A stretch of DNA of 64,000 nt from the NCBI RefSeq assembly GCF_000003815.2, contig NC_049982.1, positions 2,808,266 to 2,872,265 of the forward strand. The letters run 5' to 3'. Under the pieces are notes generated by a model. The model searched no databases. It worked only from the letters and a program-made list of their open reading frames with translations, and was not told the DNA's origin. The DNA is from Branchiostoma floridae (Eukaryota; Chordata; Leptocardii; Amphioxiformes; Branchiostomatidae). Both the position numbers and the translations under genes were made by a program. Of the stretch, positions 28,501 through 40,570 are shown piece after piece (position 1 is the stretch's first letter; every line of letters begins with the position of its first letter).

Positions 28501-31500
28501 CTCGTATTCAGCTAGAAGAAGGGGTATGTCACCCGTAAGGGACGGTATAACCCCAACGGTACTGTAATACACCGTATGACTATGACTGACTGACTGGAAA
28601 ATATCTATCTACTTCCTTACCGTCTTCATCGCTGTCCTGATCACACGCATCTCCCCGTCCATCCCCGTCGGTATCCTGTTGGTCAGTGTTGATGTCCGTC
28701 GGACAGTTGTCACAGTCATCCCCTACGCCATCCCCGTCACCGTCTGTCTGACCGACGTTACCATCCAGGGGACAGTTGTCCTGGTGTAACATTTGGGATC
28801 AGCTCGGTCCAAATATACAAATCTTTAAGTTTCATAGATATCAAATAGCATGGTAATCCTTCTTCAGTTTAGAGAACGATGCTTTTTTCTTATTTAACGA
28901 AGGCACACAAGCCAAATCACGCATGATATTGGATGCATAGCATCGTTGCAAAAGAGAACTTTGCCATCAACATTTCAAGGTATCAGTAGATAAAATTAAT
29001 GACGATAGCTGATTTCGATGTAATATCTCTACGAAATAATGATCTGCATCGATTTTTACGGGTCAACTATGGATGCCTTAATCTTATTGTATTAAGGTGT
29101 TAAATTCAGAAACTAAGATATGACAATTGTCTTGACCAGGCTGTTTAAAATGCCATCATTGTCTGCGTCGTCGTCACAGGCGTCCCCTAATCCGTCTCCA
29201 TCCGTGTCCTCCTGTCCACTGTTGGGTGTCTGTGGGCAGTTGTCCTAGAGTTTTGAAATACAAATTCTGTTCTCATCAACTATATATTTTTTCTATTTTT
29301 TCTACTACGTCGATGTAGGTTAGACATCCAGGTAATAAGATACACCAAAAAGTAGTTACCCAAGCAACTGGATATGGTTTTGAAACGGTCAGACGTTTCG
29401 GATAGAAACCACTGTCCTTCGTCAGTGACACTGAAGTGATCTGGAAGAAACAGGTCTTTTATACTCTAACTATGAATGAAGACAATTTCAGATGTCCAAT
29501 AGGAAACGCTGTAAGACAATTCAGACTGAAGACAATTTGGATTCCAAAGAAAACAAAGGTAAGGCAAAGACAAGCTGAAGACGATTTGGATTTCAAAGGA
29601 TAGCAAGGCTAAGACACCGTTAATGCAAATGATTCAATTAGCTCCTGTTGTTTTAGTTGCAGGAGCTAAAAGTTTTGTTGCGGAGGGGGGGGGGGGGTAG
29701 TGCTATTTTTTCTACTGTTTATCAGAAGTTACAATAATGCCCCAAACAATGACTCTTTGCATTCTAAAGTTACTATTCAATATTTCCACACAAATAATCG
29801 GTTTCTTATTAGGTACTTTCTGCAGTAGAGGGGTATTTATGTAGAACAAATACCCGTTTGCAGGTAGTGTCGTTACAAGGCAGTGAAGCATCGGGATAGC
29901 CATCCTGATCACTGTCAAGACCACAGGTCAGCCCGTCCTGGGAGCCAGCGTAACCAACTTCACACTGAAATGAAACGATGAACAGCTGAAGATATATTCA
30001 GTACTTTTCAAATTTATTTCTTAATTAATGAGGTTCACATTGATTTACAATTGTCTATATAATTATGTATACCTAGGCTCGAAAAAGTCTTACCTTACAT
30101 ATCAGCTGTCTCTTTTCGCAAGTGCAGGTTGAACATGGACCATTATCCCCATCACAAACTGCGAAATGGTAGGAAGTAAATGATTTTAGCCACATGTTAT
30201 ACGAGCTTCTGAGGCTCTTATTCCTTTATTATCATGTTGTGAATACGTAAAGTTTCAACCCAAATTTCTAGATTGTGGTCATTCTATCACGCTACCAAAT
30301 AAACAAAAGGAAGTACACTCACACGCGACGCATTCCGCCAGTTCCACAGATCGGGGGAACACCGTCCAGGTGTTGTGAGGACAGGTTTTACAGGTGACCT
30401 GTGCAGACCGGTCCTGGTACTGCCCTACGGGACAGTCCTCGCAGGTGTCAGTACCGACGGCGTGGAAGGTGCCGGGGGGACAATCAGCTGTAGGAGATGA
30501 TGTAGTATACAACCATTTATGACATGTCTAACAAATGGGTTTTGTAAATCTATTATCACCCTTTCATTAACCGTTTCTGGATTTGTGCATGAACACGTAT
30601 ACGATTGTCAACATGTGCCCTGTGGGGCAGAAATGTACAATGAAGGTTTTCTTCTTCTTAATTATCCTAAACTGTATGAATTTACTGAAAAAGAATACTA
30701 TATTTCATATGTGTCAACCTTGAACATCATAACTGTGGTATATACAGGATCTAAAAGTATGTAAATAAATCTATCACGATCTATGTATTAAGTAATAGTG
30801 ACCCCACGGCATCCTCAGAGATCACTTACTGCAGTATGCCTGAAATTCGTCCTGGTAGGCTAGCTGTCCGTCCGTGCAGTTGACCTGAATCTCTGCGAAG
30901 CCCATTTCGAATGACGCAGCGCTGAGAAGCTGCCCTCCGATTGGCAGGTTGAACTGGTTGGAAGCCACCTTCTCCTCGATCTCAAAGTAAACATCGTCCA
31001 AAGCGAACACCAGGTCGAGCTGCTGATTTTCGGTGACGGTTTCATCGGATATGGTAGCAACAACTTCAAACTTGATAGTGAAGCCACCGGTGCTTTTAAT
31101 CACCTGTAGGTTGACAACAGACCTCTTGCTCCTAGGCAAACTTCTGGCGGTACTTCCACACTCGATGTCGACCGTGCCCAGCTGTGTGGAGATGCCCGCA
31201 CCAGGCTGAGCCGACTGTAGGTCGCTGAAGATCTGCTCAAAGTTGGTGATGATCTCCTGAATGCTGCTCTGGCAGTCTCCATCGTAGTAGTAAAATACCT
31301 CCCCCTTGATGTGTGCTCTTCCAGGGCGGTATCTTCCTGTTGATAAAAGATTGATTTGTAAAAAAAAAGTACCGTAGGTTTGCGGTTTTGCGTAAATGGT
31401 TTTGACTGACCTTTGAAATCGAGGCATCCTTAAAACCACGACGAAAAGTTTCCTTGGCCTTCTGTTGTATCACTCGTTTCAACTACGAACTTAAATCCAC

Positions 31501-34500
31501 AGAGAACAGTCCATTTTCTCCTCACCACAAATTAAATCACCGCAAACACATTCACAATATCCGGGATATCGGTTTTACAAAGTCAGTAAATACATCAGTT
31601 TCCATTGTTACTAAGGCTCCTTTGCCAGCACACTTCCCTACGACGACAATATTGGCAACTACTTACCCGTGCAGTCAGGCCAGGGTCTAGGGCCCGGTGG
31701 CAGAGGCTGTGGTCCGTTAGATACCGCCGATAAGGCGCTCCAGGTACCCTCTGCGTTACACGTGTAGGCATCTGCAGGACGCCATGCAAACTCCCTGTCT
31801 CCCTCACAGAACACCGTGCACATCATGGCACCTGTGGTGAGGTCAGAGGTCGTACACACCTTCCCACCGTACTGCGGAGCGTCGTAGTCTTCACTGCAGG
31901 GGGCTGAGGGTCACAAGGCATACATTTGTAAGATGCAATGCTGAATCTTTAAATTCTAATATAGAATAAGCCGTGAGACTGGCTGAAACTGTAAACCGTC
32001 TTCCGAGACGTGCAGAGCAGAAGAGAAGGATGAAATTCAACTTGCGCCGGCGACAAATTCGTTTAGGAGATTTTACACTTTTTATAGAATAAAGCTGATT
32101 TTATATGCGCAAATACATGGATCTACCAAAACTTACGTGTCTGACATCTCTCTCCCTTGTATCCCGTAGGACACGTGCATGATAAGGTGGAGTCCCCATC
32201 CACACATGTGCCACCGTTGTCACAGGCGTCCGCAAAACAACCATCCACGTCTGTCAATGATATGACCATTACCAATCGTACTTTTAGAACACAATTGCAT
32301 ATTGTATGCTTGTTATATTGCGAAGCAGCCGACCAATGATGATGATGACTTGGGATAAACCAACAAAGACGAGTTCACCGATAAAGATGAGTTCACACGT
32401 GCGTATATATTCAACCCCGTTTGAGATCCGTATGGGCCCTCTACCAGGCCCCTGTGGTCAACGGAAAAATAATAGAAATCTACATGTAAGTTTGTTGCTT
32501 ATGTATGCATCTTTTGGTTTAAGTTTCATTAACAATAAAAAAGCCACGATGTCTTATCTTCATCATTACCTGTTGCTGTACAGCTGCGAAGATCGTCCTG
32601 AAGCTCGTACCCAGGTTCGCAGTAGCAGTGGTAGCTCCCAGGGGTATTCTGACAGACGCCGTGGAAGGGATCACAGTAGCCTTGGCCGCCATTCGCATCA
32701 CATTCAACGACGTCTAAGAAAAGACATAAGGAAACCAGAAAGAAACGGTAAACGCCAAACTTTGATGATAAAACATCAGTACTGTCAATTCAACTTTGTA
32801 TCATGAAAGGTCAATCTGTATGACGTGAGTTAAACTACTCTTTAACTAAATAGAATATGACTCACTAGAATTGTTGCGATCGCATCTCACGACGCTCTTC
32901 AGTTTCCCGGCTGATTTTTCCTAACATGTCAACACTTGGTCAAAGATCGTCGGAGGTCGGTCCCGCTTACCATCCGAGACAGGGTTGATACGCTCTGATG
33001 TAAATGGTTTCTTTACCCCTCATCCTCTCACAAGGTAGTTGGAGTTGGAGAATACTTTATTTCTCATCATGTAATTTATTAACTCGGATGAACTTCCATG
33101 CCAAGTATAAGAGACGAAATGTACTCACCGGCGCAGGAGAAGCCGTCTGAGTTGAGCTGATATCCATCCTCACAGGAGCAGCGGTAGCTTCCGTCAAGAT
33201 CCGTGCAGATTTGGTCACACGGGCCTCGTCCTCCGTTAGCTAGGCATTCATCCGCGTCTGTAATAAAAGTAGCAGCTGTCAACATCAAAATAGATCGCAC
33301 TACACCGAAATGTGCGCCCTTCTCCGCTTACCTTCTCTCTGCACTCGACCTGATCATGATTCTGAACTTTGCCAAATCCTTACTGTCATCTGAACTGTAC
33401 CGTTACTTCCTTCCACCCATGCGAGAGAACGTCAGCTGGACTCACAAGACCTCACAATGTTGCAAAAATGACTGCTACAGAAACGGTACCCGAAAACTTT
33501 AGAACAACGTCGGTATTTCGTGCTTTTACAAGATCCAAGATGTTCTTACCGATGCAAAAGCGCCAAATCCGAGTCACAAAAACCTGTTCCTCCTTTGCTG
33601 CAACTAGAAATGTAGTTTTAGTCCAAGTAATTACCTCTTGTTACGCGTTATTTTACAAGGTGTTAGATGGTCCTACCGATGCAGGAAACGTCGTCTGCAT
33701 CCAGTTGATATCCCGCCTGACAAATACAGCGGTAACTGCCGTGCATATTGGTACAGATGTGATCACAGGGACCCCGTCCTCCGTTAGTCTGGCACTCGTC
33801 TGCATCTGTAGACAATAACAAAATATGGTTGGCATAACCATCAATCTGATTCAAATAATTATGTCAGAGTACCACCAAATCCAATTCAATCACATTCAAA
33901 TTTATATCTTCAAACTGTTTCGTACACTAAAACGCTGAGTTGGTCCATGTTATTTAATGTCTATCGCTTATTGACATATTGTCTAACTTGAACTTAAGGA
34001 CAACTTTTGATATCTTCTGTATTCGAACCCTGTTTCCAGAGCCATATGGTGAGTGGCATATCAACTGTCTCCACCCTTCTCTGTATCATTCGTCGGTCAC
34101 AATTGGAAAAGGGGCCTCACTTGGTATTTTACGGGCTGACGCTTTCAAGCGTGATCACGACGTGGCCCGTTTGAACACATTGCGGCTACCGGATAATGTA
34201 CGGACACGGCCGGGCCTTTAGATTTTGTAAACTCGACGTTAAAATCAAACCGGAGCCCGGAGATGAATAAACACGGTGACCGAATCGAAAAAAATACTTC
34301 CGAGGTATCCGATTGATCTAACCACAGTGATAAAAAACAGAAGAAATCCCCATTATGAATTATTACCACGTCACCATCAAGTATCTGCGATTGAACAATC
34401 GACTACTAGAATATCTTGAAGGCGTCCTCGAAATCTTAAACCTTTGTACATTTAGTATCATGCCAGAAAGCTAACAAGAAATCTTTTAGAAAAAAGCTGT

Positions 34501-37040
34501 GCATTGCCGCGTATTTTATGACTGAACTGCTGAGAGCGACACCTAGCAACTGCAGTAGGAAATGCAGCAAAAGGGGATATTGGAAATTTACCTCATTATC
34601 ATAATTTATGTCACATGAATTATTGGCACATTAAACAGGTTTGTAAAACGTTTTGACCCACAATGAATATGCATTATTTTTCATTACAAAATAAGTTCCT
34701 TCTGATGCAATTTGTGATATATATTTATATAAACATGGTGAGTTAAAGCGTAGATTTATTACGCTGGACCACATACAGTAACATGCGTCTAGAAGAGAGT
34801 TTTAATACTCGCCTGGAATGTACCATTGTCTAACTAAGCAATGAAACTCGGCAAGGAAAGAAGGGCCTTTGGAAGGGGCTTTGGAAGGGCTGGGTTAAAA
34901 TGGAAGAAAGCTGGTATAAGGCATTGCCGCTGGCGCGGCGCTGGCGCGGCAATGCAAAAAAAAAAAAAAGTGAGCGGAGAACAGATACGCAATTACCTGA
35001 CTGGCAGTTTGTTCCTGTCCATTCGGGTCTACAGTGACAGCTGTAGCCACCTAGCAGTTCCTGGCAGGTCCCGTAGTGGTGGCAGGGATTGCTGGCACAC
35101 TCGTCAACTTCTGTAAAATTGAGACTTGTTCAAGCTCTTTGGTAAAACATTTTATATATGGCCTCCATCGGTCAATATTGACCATGGTAAAATCCTAATT
35201 GATATCCGCCCTACAGCGTCAACTGTGGATAAATAGTCCTATACGAGAATGACAGTCTCTGCCACACAGGGCACATCTGTAAGCTGACTCAGGTCTGTTG
35301 CACAGTTCTTTTCGCAGGATCCGCTTTTCTTCTGCCATGGGCATCAGTAAAACATAGCGTACAATAAGCCAGCAATCTTCGACCTAATGTGTTGAACGTC
35401 GCCACATTTCAAAATCGCCAAATAGCCACTTTGGATGGGGCTTGGTGACTTGTGAACAAAGACTTCTCGATCTAGATGGCTTTAACCAGATAGGAGAAGA
35501 GGGGGGGGGGGGTGAATGCCTTTCACGTCGTGTAGTTGTCAAACGGCGTGTGCCTAGACTACGAACTTACAATGAGTTGAAAAGATGATGTTACAAGTAG
35601 AATTGATGCAAAATCTCTTCCAAAATATATCAATAGTACCTACCTTGATTACAGTTGGTACCTCCCCATCCGTTACTGCACCTGCAGGTATAACCGCCGA
35701 TGGTGTCTGTGCAGCTTCCGTGCGCACAAGGGGCATCCAGGCACTCATTACGGTCTGGGGAAATGGAGATGGAAGTGTGAAATATCACAGGTTTACATTT
35801 CATTTCATGGGTGTCCGCATTACTACCGCGTAACGCATAATTACTATTTTCATACATCGTCCAAATAAAGGTAAACAGCACAGGAGGTTTCCTGATGGAA
35901 GTTTAAAAATTAAGGCCCGGAAGTTTAAAAATTAAACTCAGTTTGTTTTTGAAAAACATATTTTTAAGAAATCTCACAATTAAGTTTTGAGAATAGTACT
36001 TCATTGTAGATGGAAAAATATAACTGATGAGTCTGACATTAAAATAGGCGAACTTCTCATTTACATGTAAGTTTGATTTTGTGATATAAATAAATAAATA
36101 GATAAAGATATATACGTATTACCTGCACACAGAGCATATTTGTTGTAGAAGTGCCCTCCATACAAACCCAAGGTGCAAGTGTCGGCATCCATACCGTAGG
36201 CGCTGTCAATACTATCTATGAGGTTAGTTGTGGCAAGGTACACAAAGACGTCGTCCAGTCGGTTGCAGCACCAAAAGTTCAGATCACCACACATTCTTTT
36301 AGAGAGAACACCTAAGACGTAACAGCTGACACCGCCGTCGTCAAAACGGATGCATTCTGGGCCCCAGTATTTTCCGTCACACGCGTTAGAATAGCCAGAG
36401 AACCAGCACGGAAATCTCATCCCCGCCGCCTCGCACGTAGCTCTGACGTTTGCACGGGTCATCGTGCCCCTCGCACGAACTTTATAAAATCGCCATCCAT
36501 CGATCGTGGTCAGGTACACTTGTTCGCCTAAAGTAAAGACGTACGGACGGATTTAATCAATAATCCAACTGCATATCTCATATATTACATACTATTACTA
36601 GACAAATGTGCATATAATCATTGCAATGAAAACTTTGAACTTGAAGTTCCCGATGACAAAAAAATAATCAAAGGACATGTCACCTTAAGAAGTAAATACT
36701 ATTAGCAAACTACGTACTTGGTAGCTTGGTACTTGGAGTTGAAGCTTAATGTTTTAACACAAAACGTTAGTGCATCTAACTGTTTAAAGTGTTCTACTGC
36801 AGTCGTCTTTGTAATCTAAATGACGAATCACCTAGATTTTAACCCTGTACTGTAAATTTCTGATACAGATGTACTCTAATGATATGCTTCCTTTTCTTTC
36901 GATTAGTTACTTTATCTCATTAATATTAAAATAGTTTTTGTATTAATTCAAACAATTAGTTTCAACATTAGTTTCTACTCACCTATTGAAAAGGATGGCA
37001 AGGCGGCCACGGACACAAACAACAGAAGGAACTTCAACAT
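21505..37040 (-). CDS. Gene D: thrombospondin-type matrix protein with a long chimeric N-terminal half
   Basis: Exons: 36983-37040, 36123-36527, 35644-35754, 34997-35110, 33677-33805, 33129-33257, 32570-32713, 32137-32250, 31667-31903, 30830-31336, 30323-30487, 30094-30158, 29854-29964, 29137-29244, 28621-28780, 28006-28124, 27735 into the gap, 27406-27491, 27033-27128, 25374-25549, 23806-23854, 23328-23500, 23026-23100, 22642-22739, 21819-21958, 21505-21536. Phases agree at every join, and the gap exon must be 2 modulo 3 long, as its visible 18 bases allow. Layout by residue: signal 1-19, Cys-rich domain 20-154, six EGFs 155-401, sushi-like 402-480, unknown 481-649, GCC2-like 650-704, then type-3 repeats and the thrombospondin C-terminal domain. 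Known thrombospondins are secreted calcium-binding matrix proteins; the extended N-terminal half is unusual. Two abutting genes remain possible. The last tiny exon ([10 protein letters not shown] then TAG) is the weakest call. Confidence 0.75.
24263..25370 (+). mobile_element. 1.1-kb interspersed element, left arm of a large inverted repeat
   Basis: The element starts with a hairpin end (CCTCCATG ... CATGGAGG), has a TGTG-rich tract, AT-rich sections with TTAATTATGCAAAT-like motifs, and ends TCATGGAGGTATGAGGTCGC then CGAACTCTAGTT. An inverted copy is at 25712-26792. No coding capacity is visible. It lies in the intron just after thrombospondin exon 25374-25549. Confidence 0.7.
25712..26792 (-). 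mobile_element. 1.1-kb interspersed element, right arm of the inverted repeat
   Basis: It begins AACTAGAGTTCGGCGACCTC and ends with the CCTCCATGACATTTCATGG hairpin. It matches the left arm in reverse complement along its whole length, including the stretch about accumulated cytosine-rich AACGCCCCTGC and the CACACA tract, with scattered differences. Confidence 0.7.
27033..29964 (-). CDS. Gene D exons 13-19: thrombospondin type-3 calcium repeats
   Basis: Exon 29854-29964 carries the EGF-to-type-3 transition ([12 protein letters not shown] and DTTCKR). The following exons carry successive DNCP ... D-x-D-x-D-G-x-G-D-x-C units: [80 protein letters not shown] and [11 protein letters not shown]. 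The Asp-rich motifs bind calcium in known thrombospondins. The insert GVHDYH before one DNCP is atypical. One exon is truncated by the gap at 27753. Confidence 0.88.
27735..27852 (-). CDS. Gene D type-3 repeat exon interrupted by assembly gap
   Basis: Only the last 18 bases are visible (27735-27752), reading A-N-D-I-D plus two bases before a GTATGC donor. This fits the end of a type-3 repeat and joins in phase 2 to the exon at 27406-27491. The start lies inside the N run at 27753-27852, so the exon is at most about 118 bases. Confidence 0.6.
27753..27852. other. Assembly gap
   Basis: 100 N; it removes most of one gene D type-3 repeat exon. Confidence 0.99.
28260..28600 (+). mobile_element. 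SINE-like element
   Basis: It contains TTGCCTTGGGAAAGACACTT, then GGAGGTCCCATGTTTGGGG and a tail with GGCGATTTACATCATTCAC and GACGGGAGTACTG. Related pieces are at 5795-5860, 9815-9850, 47160-47350 (inverted) and 60890-60960. The TTGGGAAAGGCACTT block follows a tRNA-like head in the copy at 60840. Confidence 0.5.
29310..29440 (+). repeat. Dispersed repeat with GTAGTTACCCAAGCAACTGG core
   Basis: The order CATCCAGGTAATAAGATACA, GTAGTTACxCAAGCAACTGG, GACGTTTCGG, CACTGTCCTTCGTCAGTGAC recurs at 51490-51566 and, inverted, at 51682-51765. Weaker copies lie at 1860-1930 and 48860-48970. It is a common non-coding repeat. Confidence 0.6.
30323..31903 (-). CDS. Gene D exons 9-11: sushi-like module, unknown region, GCC2/GCC3-like module
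   Basis: Exon 31667-31903 resembles a sushi (CCP) module ([16 protein letters not shown] ... GTWSALS ... PWPDC). Exon 30830-31336 encodes 168 residues that I cannot assign; it begins [20 protein letters not shown], has a dibasic RSKRS in the middle and few Cys, and recalls a SEA-like fold only by composition. Exon 30323-30487 encodes [19 protein letters not shown] and CKTCPHNTW, the ephrin-receptor-like GCC2/GCC3 pattern. Sushi plus GCC2 neighbours are typical of SVEP1/polydom-type proteins. Confidence 0.7.
32137..35754 (-). CDS. Gene D exons 3-8: six EGF-type domains
   Basis: Exons 35644-35754 ([14 protein letters not shown]), 34997-35110 ([15 protein letters not shown]), 33677-33805 ([17 protein letters not shown]), 33129-33257 ([17 protein letters not shown]), 32570-32713 ([14 protein letters not shown]) and 32137-32250 ([15 protein letters not shown]) are all symmetric phase 1-1. 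The first two are Notch-like. The next three are the calcium-binding type with a long first loop, and 33677 and 33129 look like a recent pair because their frames are near identical. Most keep D-x-D/N-E-C calcium signatures. Confidence 0.85.
34921..34968 (+). repeat. GC-rich hairpin followed by an A tract
   Basis: GCATTGCCGC (34921-34930) is mirrored by GCGGCAATGC (34946-34955) with a direct GGCGCGGC repeat between them, followed by about 13 A. It lies in a gene D intron next to the exon at 34997. Confidence 0.6.
36123..36527 (-). CDS. Gene D exon 2: Cys-rich domain of unrecognised family
   Basis: A single 405-base exon encodes about 135 residues starting [18 protein letters not shown], with [12 protein letters not shown], a Cys-Trp-rich middle ([14 protein letters not shown]) and a closing NKYALCA. 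Gene C carries a paralogous domain split over 45304-45415 and 44355-44629 ([42 protein letters not shown]). I do not recognise the family. Its position next to EGF and lectin domains suggests an extracellular binding module. Confidence 0.7.
36983..37040 (-). CDS. Gene D exon 1: signal peptide exon
   Basis: The ATG is at 37040-37038 and the 58-base exon ends at a GTGAGT donor in phase 1. It encodes [19 protein letters not shown], a clear secretory leader. Confidence 0.8.
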
Positions 37041-37102
37041 CTTGTGATAAGCTGAGGTGACTTCAGACTATGCGTTGCATCTGAGCCTGGTTCTGTTTGT
37101 AG

Positions 37103-37165
37103 CAATTTATATTGTATCCCAAAACCCGAGTGGGAACCACACAGCTGACCATCAGGCCGCTTGGG
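37103..37165 (-). promoter_or_regulatory. Core promoter of gene D with TATA box, paralogous to that of gene A
   Basis: TATAAATTG on the minus strand lies at 37111-37103, 63 bases upstream of the ATG. Further upstream come a GGGA(T/A)-containing spacer, CAGCTGTGTGG and AGCGGCC, in the same order and spacing as upstream of gene A (8891-8945). Confidence 0.65.
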
Positions 37166-39199
37166 CGCTCTTTTTATGAATGGATGTCTTAAAATATCGC
37201 ACATATGTGTTTATTGCCAATTAATGTCTGCAATTATGGTCATATATTACTAATAGTTCTTCTATTACATGAACCATGTGCTTAGGAACGCCGCCCTGTG
37301 TCGCACTCAAAGGATTTTCAATTAAAATTACTTGATTTATATACGTTGATATTAAACAGGTTACATAGTAGGCAACGGAGCTCCTAAACCTATGCAACAT
37401 AAATCATGAAAACGTAATGAGTGTGAAGTGCTTAGCTATAACATACTGCAGGCGGATCTGCAGTATCTCTGGTCTATTCTTAACTACAAATACATCTTTA
37501 GAGCCCATCATTATTAACATGGGCATGAGCCATGACATGAACTTTCTAAAATATTACGATCCACTGCATACCGAGTCACGTGTTCTATCTATATAACGTA
37601 ACGTCACAGATACGTAGGGTTGTTAATTTCTAGTCCAACTTATTTTAGGACGATTTCTAAGAGATGAACATTGAAGCTAACCTGATGCTGGTTGCTATAA
37701 ACTTTCAGTGGAATAATTATATTATTACAACACAAAGTTTGTTGCAACACTACTTTACTGTGAAGGGTTTATGAGGCTTTAACGTAATTTGTGCAGTTGA
37801 TTTTGGCCCCTTAAAGGCTGCCGCATCCATGAACGTTTCACAGACGAGAAAGTGATAAGATAATTGCATGATTGGTGCTAAAATAGTACTACATTGAGCA
37901 AATCCTTTAATAAAGAGAAAATAAATCATGGGATGCAATATCCACCTGACACCTCCCCGTGACGTAGGTCGAGGGACAAGGTTGGTGGGTAGATGCACTT
38001 TAGATGTCAATTGACTTGCCTCCAAACATGTACCCTACAAACTGTATCTGCGCCAATATCCTTTGATTTGTCACGATAACATACTTTAAATAGATTCAAA
38101 ATGGTTTTAAATAAAACTGCTTGAAAGGGCTAAGGTACCAATCCATATCCATCTGTCTTTGCCCGATTCAGTATCCAAACAACATCGCATGAAGGTGGAA
38201 GAAATTTCATTGCCTTCTGACTCGGTAGCGCATGGGAGCTTACCAGGTGAAGGCCGATAAGGTGCAATAATTAAATAAGTAGTATAAATCTTTCAATAAA
38301 TGGCACATAAATTTTCAAGCTGACTACGTTAACGTATTACATGGGCTCAAAAAGAATCCAAGCCTAATTAAAACCTCTCTTTCCTCATCTCATCAACAAT
38401 GAAAGATTACCCTTCCTGTCGTACGTATGTTTTGCCAATAGTAACAAAGTACACGTACTGAAAACGCTAACACGTGTTCTTTAACCTGGACACATCGGTC
38501 ACGTGCTGACGGCTTTCAGTGATTTCTGGGGGAGAGGGTCATTACATTTACATATGATTATTACAGAAATATAGGTGAAAAATCTTCATAAATAAGTAGA
38601 AATTTGATATATTTTCAAACGAATGGTCGGTGGTCAGTCATTTATCCCTGTGTCATGATCGTTGATGTTTATCTTACGTTAACTTCAGATGGTTCATTTC
38701 CTTGATCTAATTTGTGGCCTGAATATGGCTATTGTTGACTGTAACCTCTTAGTGACCCTGCCGCTAGCCATGCAAACTCCTTGTTGATATTATAATATTA
38801 CTTAATTACACATATTATAGACAACACAAATCCTCGCAAATACGCGCTTCGGCGTTTATTCATGTATACGCATTCCTGTTGAATAGAGGCGGTAAACTCC
38901 GTTTTTATTAGCCCTGTCGTCGGCCAGGCAAACCCCTTCAGTACAACACTAACTGTTGATATAGAACTTTATAATGAGCCTACAAAGTAGCTTTGTTAGC
39001 TTTGGCTGATAAGGCGGATGTGTTCAGGTGATACTCATGTGACGTAGAGCTCGAACAAGAATTATTTTATTGCTACACTGTTCTGGAAGGGCTTATCTTT
39101 TAATTAAAAGAGAGACCAATAAATCTATTGGTCCATAAAAGGTCAATACCCCTTACACAAAAAGTGTATGATGTATCCCATTTGCTATAAAATGTAGTT

Positions 39200-40570
39200 T
39201 GATATCGAATTACTTAGCAAGTGATACTCAATAGGGCGATAGTCTCTACAATAATTAGTCGAAAACAGTAGACATAGATTAGTTTAAAAAAATGTATTAT
39301 AGGATATGGAACAGCCAACACTCATGAATATGTGACGTATTTCTGCATGAATGGTTTCGAAAAGCACGTTAGACAGTAAGAATGTACTGTCCAAGTAGAG
39401 ATTGGAGGGGAAAGTTGTAAAACTTGTCTCATATCTCACGCTTTCTGTCCGTCTTTCACAACAAAACAATATGAGAACAATTATCAACGACAGCACAATC
39501 TTGCGAGAATAATGGTGAAAACAACTGACCGCGGCCGGCGCTAGTAAAGCTGGCGACAGGTTTATGGTGCGTGCTTGTAACATTTGATTGTTTTACCGTT
39601 ATATCCCTACTAAAAAATGAGACCTTATCTAACCTTGGCATCGCGTACAGTTATGTCACTACTGGGGCGACCGAAAAGCTGCGCCATGGTAACAACCCTG
39701 ACGTAGTCAGTAAGTCAGCAAAAGATGTGATGATTGTAGCAATTAATAGATGGCGCTTTTGAGGCTTGTGCCAGATTTTTACACAGTCCTGATATTTATA
39801 CGTTTAATGTTTTCACATTTTCTATGGGTGCTGTTTAATATCAAATTACTTTGCAGGTGAAACAGGGTGAGTCAATGCTCAATAGGGCGATAGTCTCTAC
39901 AATGATTATAGATTAGTTAAAGATCCATTTCGTATCACCAGATAAGAAACAGCCAACATTCATGAGCAGGGCTTCGGACGGCAAGTTAGGTAGTAACAAC
40001 ATACTTTCATATCTCCCGTTTTCTGTCCGCACTCCCCAAAACAGTATAAGAACAATTACCAATCAAAGACAACCCAATCTTGTATGTATGAGTATGGTCA
40101 ACAACAACTGACCACGGTTGGCGCTTTTGAGGCTTCTGCCAGATTCACTGTACGCAGTCCTGATGTTTATACGTGTTATTGTTTTCGCCTTTATCTTTCT
40201 TCTACAAATAATGCGAACTTAATCAACGTCGGCGTCGTGTACATTTGCGTCACTTCTGGGGCAAGTGAAGACCACTATGGTAACAACCGTGACGTATACA
40301 GTAGAAGCCGCTTAATTGCACGGTCTATTTGCCAGTGAATTTCGTGCAATTATCCGGCTGGTGCAATGATGTGAAGTTATCCAGCTGGACCGCACTGGTT
40401 TTGGATTTGGAGATTCCGTGCAGTTAAGAGAAGTGTGCGTTAATCCGTTGTGCAATTAACTGGCTTCTGCTGTATATGTCACGATCGACGCAGTAACCCA
40501 GCGAATTGCATCAAAATACATTATGATAGTACCAATTAATAAATCATGGTTCCTTTGAGGCTCGTGACAA
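39200..40570 (+). repeat. Tandem duplication of about 650 bases
   Basis: Both units carry, in order, CTCAATAGGGCGATAGTCTC, GGAACAGCCAACA-like text, TTTCTGTCCG, TTATACGT(T/G), TCACT(A/T)CTGGGGC and GGTAACAACC. The second unit is interrupted by the MITE at 40299-40472. Confidence 0.65.
40299..40472. mobile_element. Pogo/Tigger-like MITE, copy 2
   Basis: The termini are CAGTAGAAGCCGCTTAATTG and its inverse, ending GCAATTAACTGGCTTCTGCTG, flanked by TATA. It is 174 bases long and related to copy 1 at 2923-3095. The uninterrupted counterpart in the first duplication unit lies near 39700-39710. Confidence 0.7.

Noticed and set aside
30822..31087. Serine-rich open frames antisense or out of frame to gene D
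   Set aside because: Shadows of the real exon 30830-31336, which has clean splice borders and phase.
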